Part shown: positions 58,214-64,000 of the stretch, in pieces | How positions within the stretch are numbered: position 1 is the first letter of the stretch | Layout: every line of letters begins with the position of its first letter | Source of the DNA: CALBPI01 sp039821605 | GTDB lineage: Bacteria > Pseudomonadota > Gammaproteobacteria > Steroidobacterales > Woeseiaceae | DNA length: 64,000 bases | Assembly: GCA_039821605.1 (NCBI GenBank) | Contig: JBCBNV010000002.1 | Span: 496,001-560,000, forward strand | Direction of reading: 5' to 3' | Program-made: the position numbers and the translations under genes | The notes under the pieces: generated by a model | Told to the model about the DNA's origin: nothing | Database searches by the model: none | What the model saw: only the letters and a program-made list of their open reading frames with translations

Positions 58214-60616
58214 CTAGACCTGGATGGCTTCCAGCGCCTCGCGCACGTCGTGCATGGACTGCGGACGCTTGTCCTTGTCGACGGTCATGAGCTGACCGAC
58301 GAGGGCTGCGAGGTCGTCAGGGATCTTGTCGTTGAGCTCCTGGCATCCCGCCGCCTTGCCTTGCACGTGCTGGTACATGACCGACATGTGGTCACCGCGC
58401 GTGTAGGGCGGTGTGCCCGTAATCATTTCGTAGAGGATGACACCGAGGCTGTAAATGTCGGCCGTTTCCTCGACCTTCTTGCCAAGGATCTGCTCGGGCG
58501 CCATGTACTTGGGCGAGCCGATGACGTAACCGGTCTTCGTGAGCTGCGTGTCGCCGCTCTTGGCTGCGGCCGCGACACCGAAGTCCACGATCTTGAGCAG
58601 GCCCGTGTCGTCGATGAGGATGTTTGCGGGCTTCAAGTCGCGGTGGATGACGCCTGCGTTGTGTGCGACAGTCATGCCCGTGGCGATGTCCTTTGAGAAG
58701 CGCAGCGCTTTTTCGAAGCTCATGGGCTTCTCGGCGGCGATCTCCGCGCCCAGCGTGTGCGACTCGAAGTACTCCATCGAGATCGCGTAGTTGCCCTGAA
58801 TGTGCAGAAAGTCGTAGATGCGGATGACGTTGGGGTGCGTGATCCGGCGCGAGAACTTCAGCTCGTGCACGAAGCGTTTCATCATCTCCTCGTCGGAGGA
58901 GACGTTCGGGTTCAGGAATTTCAGTATCAGCTCTTCGCCGACCACGGTGTCTTCCATGAGCAGCACGGTACCGAAGGCACCCTTGCCGATCCGCTTCACA
59001 AAGCGGTAGCGATTCTCGAGCATGTCGCCCTCGTTGAGGGTTGAGATGTCGAGCGGGCCTTGCGCCGCGGCCGTCTCGGCCTCGACACGTTCGATGACCT
59101 GGCGTGCTTCCTCTTCGTCGATGAGCAGTGTGGCGGCCTGGCCCTCGGACAGCTTGGCGGCCTTGCGGTCCTGTTCGCGGACCACGTCCGAGAACCGGGT
59201 CTGAAGCGTTTCGAGTGCGATGTCAGCCGCCTCGGCCAGCGCCTTGTCACCGCCGTCCTGAATGCGCAGCAGTTCGTCGCGCACGGCTGGCAGCTCCTTC
59301 TCGCTGACCAGCATGGCCATGGCTTTCATGGCCTCGACGCGGACCTCGCGACCACCCTTGGCCAGCATCGGCTTGAGCTTGGGCACGATGTCGGTGGCGC
59401 CCAGCTTGCCGAGCGCCCGGATCACAGTCGGGTCGGACTTGTCGTGCTTGCCGAGCATGCCCGACAGCACGGGTACTGCGCGCGTGTCGCCGATTTCGGC
59501 GAGGGCGTCGACGGCGCGCTCACGCACCCACCAGTCGTCATCCTTGGTGGCCGTGATCAGGTGATCGATGGCCTGAGGGTCCTTGGTGGCGTTGAGGATC
59601 TCGATGGCCGCGCGCCGGATCTCCTGATCGGGATCCTGCACGAGCTTCATAACCGCCTTCACCACACGTGGGCCACCAATGTCGGCCAGCGCGTCGGCGG
59701 CGCGCGCCCGCACCCACCAGTCGTCATCGCGCACGGCGTTGAGCAGGTCCTTGATGGAATCGGGCGTGCCGATCTCGTTGAGCACCTCAACGGCCGCGCG
59801 GCGCGCGTACTCGTTCTCGTCCTTGAGCGCAGGAATCAGGTGCTTGATCGTGTCTTTGTGGTTGAGCTTGACGATGACGTCCACGGCCTTGCTCTGGACG
59901 TCGACGTCGGCGTCGAGCAGCAGCGAGCAAATGAGCCTGATGTTGCTCGCGCTCTTCTGGCGTGCCAGCGCCGTGAGCGCCGACTGACGGATCATCTTGT
60001 GGTTGCTTCTGAGCTGGCCCTCGAGAGCCGAGGACACATCATGGCGGTCGAAGCGCGACAGCATGTCGATGATGTGAATACGCACCATCGGGTCCTTACC
60101 CGTCAGTCGGGCGAGGAGGTCGGGCACGTGCTCTTCCCTGACGACGCCGCCAATGATTCGAAACAGCACGGCCTGCTCGTTGGGCTCGAGTTCGTAGGCA
60201 CGCGACAGCAGCGCGGGCACCGAAAGCCGGTCCTTGTGTGTATTGACGATCTCGAGGACTGCCGCCGGCGAAACGTCGTCTTCGTCGAGCAGTTTGAGCA
60301 CCGCCGTCGGCTCAACCTTCTGACTCGACGACAGCGCCCAGGCCGTACCGGACACGACACGCTGGTCGCCATCGGACAAACCGGGCACGAACTCCATGAG
60401 GGTCTTGGTCGAGGCGAGCTCGCTCAGAATATCAACGAGCGCCATGGTGTGTTTCTTGTCGGCACCCGCGAGCGCATCGGTAATGCGCGGAATGGCGCCG
60501 GGACCGAGTTTGCGCAGCTTGTCGGCGGCCTTCTCGGCTTTGGGCGAGTAGATGTCTTCCTCTGACATCAACTGCTCAATGAGCCGGTCGGCCTTGTAGG
60601 CGCTCAGAAACTTCAT
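58214..60616 (-). CDS. HEAT-repeat protein fused to Ser/Thr protein kinase
   Basis: An 800-residue soluble protein. Residues about 30-475 are tandem HEAT/armadillo-like helical repeats (for example RAADALADIGGPRVV and RAVDALAEIGDTRAV; a DDDWWVR turn recurs at 297 and 359). A short coiled segment (480-520) follows. Residues 537-800 form a Hanks-type kinase: GKGAFG (544-549), Lys566, HRDLKPAN with Asp660, DFG (678-680), APE (706-708). All catalytic residues are intact, so it should be active. No membrane helix or extracellular sensor is present, unlike PknB. It is upstream of and probably co-transcribed with two PilT ATPases; a role in pilus control is inferred. Confidence 0.92.
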   Translation of the reverse strand: MKFLSAYKADRLIEQLMSEEDIYSPKAEKAADKLRKLGPGAIPRITDALAGADKKHTMALVDILSELASTKTLMEFVPGLSDGDQRVVSGTAWALSSSQKVEPTAVLKLLDEDDVSPAAVLEIVNTHKDRLSVPALLSRAYELEPNEQAVLFRIIGGVVREEHVPDLLARLTGKDPMVRIHIIDMLSRFDRHDVSSALEGQLRSNHKMIRQSALTALARQKSASNIRLICSLLLDADVDVQSKAVDVIVKLNHKDTIKHLIPALKDENEYARRAAVEVLNEIGTPDSIKDLLNAVRDDDWWVRARAADALADIGGPRVVKAVMKLVQDPDQEIRRAAIEILNATKDPQAIDHLITATKDDDWWVRERAVDALAEIGDTRAVPVLSGMLGKHDKSDPTVIRALGKLGATDIVPKLKPMLAKGGREVRVEAMKAMAMLVSEKELPAVRDELLRIQDGGDKALAEAADIALETLQTRFSDVVREQDRKAAKLSEGQAATLLIDEEEARQVIERVEAETAAAQGPLDISTLNEGDMLENRYRFVKRIGKGAFGTVLLMEDTVVGEELILKFLNPNVSSDEEMMKRFVHELKFSRRITHPNVIRIYDFLHIQGNYAISMEYFESHTLGAEIAAEKPMSFEKALRFSKDIATGMTVAHNAGVIHRDLKPANILIDDTGLLKIVDFGVAAAAKSGDTQLTKTGYVIGSPKYMAPEQILGKKVEETADIYSLGVILYEMITGTPPYTRGDHMSVMYQHVQGKAAGCQELNDKIPDDLAALVGQLMTVDKDKRPQSMHDVREALEAIQV

Positions 60617-60876
60617 TCGTGTTTAGTGTCGCGGCACAGTCCGTTGCGGACCGTGCGACTCAATGTCTTCTAGTGCTCCGAGATCGCCCAAAATCCCGCC
60701 CGAAGGACCGCGGGAACATATCCTTACAGTGCACCTGTCAGTATGCCATAACGCAGCCCGTGACCCAGCGGGAATGGGGGGTGCGTCACACTCCCCCGGG
60801 GGTGTGCGGCGGAAATGTGACGGGCTTCGCAATTCAGATACACTCACGCCCAGCCTGACGGGGCACCCACCTGCTC

Positions 60877-61959
60877 ATGACGACCACATACGACCCATCG
60901 CTGACTGCGGCGCTCGGTGACGTTGCCGTGCCCGGCACGGATCTGACGCTTGCCGAACTCGACGCACTTCGGTTCGACGACGCGGGTGCGCTGAAGATCC
61001 GGCTACCGTTTCCGTGCCGGAGCCTTTGGCCCGAGCTCGAGCGCGCGCTGCGCGATGCAGCCGCCGCCAGTGGCGAGACGTTGTCCGAGTCTCTCGACGT
61101 CGCCCTCGACATGCCCGTGTTTGGCGTACAGCGGCGACTCAAGCCACTGCCTGGCTTGCGCAACATCATCGCGGTGGCCTCGGGCAAGGGTGGTGTGGGC
61201 AAGTCGACGACCGCCGCAAACGTGGCCCTCGCGCTGGCCGCCGAAGGTGCGCGCGTGGGCCTGCTCGACGCCGACATCTACGGGCCGTCGATGCCGCGCC
61301 TCATGGGGCTCGTGGGCGCCCAGCCCGAGGCCGCCGATGAGAAGACGCTGAAGCCGCTCGTCGCGCACGGCATCGAGGTCATGTCGATCGGGTTTCTGGT
61401 CGATGAAACCGCGCCGACCGTGTGGCGAGGCCCGATGGTGACCTCGGCACTCAACCAGCTGCTGCGCCAGACGCGCTGGGGCGATCTCGACGTGCTGGTC
61501 GTGGACATGCCGCCGGGCACGGGGGACATCCAGCTCACGCTGTCGCAGACGGTCCCGGTGGCGGGCGCCGTCATCGTCACCACACCCCAGGACCTGGCCC
61601 TCACGGACGCCCGCAAGGGTCTCGAGATGTTCCGCAAGGTTTCGGTGCCCGTGCTGGGCATCGTTGAGAACATGAGCGTTTACGTGTGTCCGGCCTGCGG
61701 TGATCGCACGTCGCTGTTCGGCGAAGGCGGCGGCGAGCGGCTTGCGGTTGAAGCCGGCACCCGGCTGCTCGGTGAGTTGCCGTTGGCCCTGGATATTCGA
61801 AAGGCCGCGGACAGCGGGCGCCCCAGCGTCGTGTCGGATCCCGACGGGGCTGCCGCGCACGCCTACCGCGCCATTGCCATTGCGGCCGGCGCCGCGCTGG
61901 CCGCCGGTCGCCGCGACTCGAGTCACGTCTTTCCTGAAATTGTCGTCGAGGACACCTGA
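60877..61959 (+). CDS. apbC: Mrp/ApbC Fe-S cluster carrier ATPase
   Basis: A 360-residue P-loop ATPase of the Mrp/ApbC family, which binds and transfers [4Fe-4S] clusters. The deviant Walker A is SGKGGVGKST (near residue 108), with DADIYGPS and DMPPGTGD; the cluster-binding CxxC is VCPACGD near residue 270. The N-terminal MIP18-like domain is short. It is divergent from the kinase gene over 260 bases. The dcd start overlaps its stop by one base (TGATG). Confidence 0.94.
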   Translation: MTTTYDPSLTAALGDVAVPGTDLTLAELDALRFDDAGALKIRLPFPCRSLWPELERALRDAAAASGETLSESLDVALDMPVFGVQRRLKPLPGLRNIIAVASGKGGVGKSTTAANVALALAAEGARVGLLDADIYGPSMPRLMGLVGAQPEAADEKTLKPLVAHGIEVMSIGFLVDETAPTVWRGPMVTSALNQLLRQTRWGDLDVLVVDMPPGTGDIQLTLSQTVPVAGAVIVTTPQDLALTDARKGLEMFRKVSVPVLGIVENMSVYVCPACGDRTSLFGEGGGERLAVEAGTRLLGELPLALDIRKAADSGRPSVVSDPDGAAAHAYRAIAIAAGAALAAGRRDSSHVFPEIVVEDT

Positions 61960-62525
61960 TGAGCATCAAATCCGACCGCTGGATCGCGCGCATGGCGCGG
62001 GAGCACGACATGATCTCGCCGTTTGAAGCCGGCCAGGTCCGCGAAGCCGACGGCAGGCGTCTCGTGTCCTACGGCGTGTCGAGCTACGGTTACGACGTGC
62101 GCTGTGCGCCGGAATTCAAGGTCTTCACCAACGTGCACTCGACGATCGTCGACCCCAAGGAGTTCGACGACGCGAGTTTCGTCGACATGAACGACGACAC
62201 CTGCATCATCCCGCCCAACTCGTTCGCGCTGGCGCGTACCGTTGAGTACTTCAGGATTCCGCGCAACGTGCTGACCGTATGTCTGGGCAAGTCGACCTAC
62301 GCCCGCTGCGGCATCATCGTTAACGTAACCCCGCTCGAGCCCGAGTGGGAGGGTCACGTCACGCTCGAATTCTCGAACACCACGCCCTTGCCCGCACGCA
62401 TCTACGCCAATGAGGGCGTCGCGCAAATGCTGTTCTTCGAGTCAGATGAAGATTGCGCCGTGTCTTACGCAGACCGGGGCGGCAAGTATCAGGGGCAGAC
62501 GGGCGTCACCGTCCCGCGAGCCTGA
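61959..62525 (+). CDS. dcd: dCTP deaminase
   Basis: A 188-residue dCTP deaminase that makes dUTP for thymidylate synthesis. Conserved segments: SYGVSSYGYDVRCAPEF, CLGKSTYARCGIIVNVTPLEPEWEGHVTLE split over residues 107-136 with the catalytic Glu in the EWEGH region, and the C-terminal KYQGQTGVT closing the active site. Length is standard for the monofunctional trimeric enzyme. mrp-dcd adjacency is conserved in gammaproteobacteria. It converges on purN, 6 bases away. Confidence 0.97.
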   Translation: MSIKSDRWIARMAREHDMISPFEAGQVREADGRRLVSYGVSSYGYDVRCAPEFKVFTNVHSTIVDPKEFDDASFVDMNDDTCIIPPNSFALARTVEYFRIPRNVLTVCLGKSTYARCGIIVNVTPLEPEWEGHVTLEFSNTTPLPARIYANEGVAQMLFFESDEDCAVSYADRGGKYQGQTGVTVPRA

Positions 62526-62531
62526 CGCGCG

Positions 62532-63200
62532 TCAGGCGACAAGGCTGTCGGCGGTCACGCGTACGGGGCTGCAGAGCGGCACGCCGTCAAGGCGGACCAC
62601 GTCGCCGTCGAGCCGCAGCCGCCCTTCGGCAAACCAGCGCGCCGCCATGGGATAGATCTGGTGTTCGAGTGCCTGCACGCGGGCGGTCAGGGACTCGGCC
62701 GTATCGTCGCCGCGAACGCCGAGTTCCGCCTGCAGCACCGAAGGCCCGTCGTCGAGCTCCGCCGTGACGAAATGTACCGTCGTGCCGTGGACGGGGTCGC
62801 CTGCGTCAAGGCAGCGCTGGTGGGTGTGCAGGCCCTTGTAGCGGGGCAGCAGCGCAGGGTGGATGTTGAGCATGCGCCCCGCGTAGTCGCTGACGAGCCG
62901 GCCGCCGATGATGCGCATGAAACCCGCGAGGATGACGAGATCGGCGCCCGTGGCGTCGACGGCGTCGGCGAGACGGGCGTCGAACGCGCTCCTGTCTTCA
63001 CCCTTGTTCCGCGCGACGACCGTGGTGTCGATGCCGGCGTTCCTGGCGCGGGTGAGTCCGTAGGCCTCGGGCTTGTCGGAAATGACGTGTGACACACGGT
63101 AGGGGTTCACGGGCGAGCGCGCGCCGTCGATGAGCGCCTGCAGGTTGGTGCCACCGCCCGAAATCAGAACCGTGACGTCGCAGCGCGGGCCCGCGCTCAT
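62532..63200 (-). CDS. purN: Phosphoribosylglycinamide formyltransferase
   Basis: A 222-residue GAR transformylase using 10-formyltetrahydrofolate in purine synthesis. It has the phosphate-binding ISGGGTNLQALID, the catalytic Asn-His pair in LNIHPALLP (near residue 110), HTHQRCLDAGD, and Asp in ELDDGPSV. The start overlaps the purM stop by four bases, so the two are coupled as in most proteobacteria. Confidence 0.96.
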   Translation of the reverse strand: MSAGPRCDVTVLISGGGTNLQALIDGARSPVNPYRVSHVISDKPEAYGLTRARNAGIDTTVVARNKGEDRSAFDARLADAVDATGADLVILAGFMRIIGGRLVSDYAGRMLNIHPALLPRYKGLHTHQRCLDAGDPVHGTTVHFVTAELDDGPSVLQAELGVRGDDTAESLTARVQALEHQIYPMAARWFAEGRLRLDGDVVRLDGVPLCSPVRVTADSLVA

Positions 63201-64000
63201 GCGATGTGGACGCCGGGCCGCGGCACCACGCGGCCGATGTCATAGACCGCTTCGCCACTCGCTTCCAGCGTTGCTCGTGCGGCCGCCATGTCTTCGGTGC
63301 GTACGATGAGGCACATGCCGATGCCGCAATTGAAGGTGCGCCACATCTCGTCGTCGGCGATCCCGCCTTCCCGCTGCAACCAGTCGAACACCTCGGCTCG
63401 CGGCCAGGCAGCAGCATCGAGCTCGACACCAAGCCCGTCAGGCAACACGCGCGGCAGGTTTTCGGTGAGTCCGCCGCCCGTGATGTGGGCCAGCGCCAGC
63501 GGCCGGGCCTGCCCGAACAGCGCGAGCAGCGGCTTGACGTAAATGCGTGTGGGTGCAAGCAGGGCGTCGCCCAGGGTGCCGTCGGCCAGCGGCTGACCGA
63601 GATCGGCCGAGGCGCGATCGCGCACCGCGCGGATCAGCGAGTAGCCATTGGCGTGTGGCCCGCTCGAGGCAAGCCCGAGCACGCGGTCGCCGGCGCCGAC
63701 GCCACTGCCGTCGATGATGTCCGGGCGCGAGACGGCACCCACAGCGAAGCCCGCCAGGTCGTAGTCTCCGCCTTCGTACATGCCGGGCATCTCGGCTGTT
63801 TCACCGCCGATGAGCGCGCAGCCGGCCTGTTCGCAACCCGTGGCAATGCCGCCGATGACGTCGGCCGCGGCGCCGACATCGAGCTGGCCCGTGGCGTAGT
63901 AGTCCAGGAAGAACAGGGGTTCTGCACCCGTGACGACGATGTCATTGACGCACATGGCGACGAGGTCGATGCCAATGCTGTCGTGCCGGTCGAGCTCGCG
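63197..64000 (-). CDS. purM: Phosphoribosylformylglycinamidine cyclo-ligase (partial, 5' end outside window)
   Basis: The 267 C-terminal residues of AIR synthetase; the N-terminus lies beyond base 64000. The visible part begins RELDRHDSIGIDLVAMCVND, followed by GAEPLFFLDYYATG, GGETAEMPGMY, GLASSGPHANGYSLIR, HITGGGLTENLPRVLP and NCGIGMCL, all family hallmarks. A frame starting at an internal ATG (63955) would miss conserved upstream residues, so the gene is open at the window edge. Confidence 0.96.
   Translation of the reverse strand, partial: RELDRHDSIGIDLVAMCVNDIVVTGAEPLFFLDYYATGQLDVGAAADVIGGIATGCEQAGCALIGGETAEMPGMYEGGDYDLAGFAVGAVSRPDIIDGSGVGAGDRVLGLASSGPHANGYSLIRAVRDRASADLGQPLADGTLGDALLAPTRIYVKPLLALFGQARPLALAHITGGGLTENLPRVLPDGLGVELDAAAWPRAEVFDWLQREGGIADDEMWRTFNCGIGMCLIVRTEDMAAARATLEASGEAVYDIGRVVPRPGVHIA

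Noticed and set aside
60617..60876. 79-codon frame in the 260-base kinase-apbC gap
   Set aside because: No ribosome site, no recognisable motif, and it overlaps the region expected to hold divergent promoters.

Overview
This is chromosomal DNA of a high-GC Gram-negative bacterium, most likely a gammaproteobacterium near the Nevskiales, Steroidobacter, Woeseia or Xanthomonadales branch. That placement is inferred from gene order (ispB-tRNAPro next to rplU-rpmA-obgE; rpsT divergent from murJ-ribF-lspA; rnfABCDGE-nth; metG near mrp-dcd), TonB receptors, type IV pilus genes, a PEP-CTERM-like protein and a homodimeric-type aceE. Most of the window is housekeeping sequence. No CRISPR array, insertion sequence, integrase or rRNA was seen.

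1-7.1 kb: a catabolic locus with a hydrolase, an acyl-CoA ligase, a TetR regulator and a TonB-dependent receptor. Four copies of a TTCAAC-N4-GTTGAA palindrome (one with a mismatch) sit in the two promoter regions and tie these genes into one probable regulon. Downstream, an AT-richer gene of unknown function lies between a dienelactone hydrolase gene and a decayed copy of that gene family's 3' end. 7.2-17.8 kb: a PEP-CTERM-like secreted protein, tRNA-Pro, ispB, rplU-rpmA-obgE, rpsT, murJ-ribF-lspA (no ileS in its usual place), a minor pilin operon fimT-pilV-pilW-pilX-pilE (no pilY1), and tRNA-Thr.

17.8-27.2 kb: the accessory region I find most interesting. A LysR regulator faces an exported alpha/beta hydrolase with an aspartate nucleophile. 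Then comes a compact set of five exported or outer-membrane proteins: a propeller-like protein, a multicopper oxidase, a DcaP-like porin, a small periplasmic protein and a small beta-barrel. A CDGSH iron-sulfur protein converges on it. I read the set as an envelope oxidation-and-uptake system of unknown substrate. 27.3-48.3 kb: secreted serine hydrolases, a GAF-PAS-PAS-GGDEF-EAL protein, nadC, small genes, grxD, rnt, an M17 peptidase, the pyruvate dehydrogenase operon aceE-aceF-lpdA, a deacetylase/propeller fusion, a membrane-anchored glutamate-synthase-like flavoprotein, and a GntR regulator whose perfect palindrome overlaps its own promoter.

48.3-64 kb: nth and the full Rnf complex in one tightly overlapping operon, metG, then two PilT-family ATPases directly downstream of an unusual HEAT-repeat Ser/Thr kinase, then mrp and dcd, and finally purN and the 3' part of purM. 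The kinase-PilT-PilT group interrupts an otherwise conserved housekeeping neighbourhood and may be a phospho-regulated pilus retraction module.

Start sites were often moved inward from the longest reading frame, using ribosome-binding sites, signal peptides, known family N-termini and 1-4 base overlaps. Functions rest on motifs read by eye; no database search was run.
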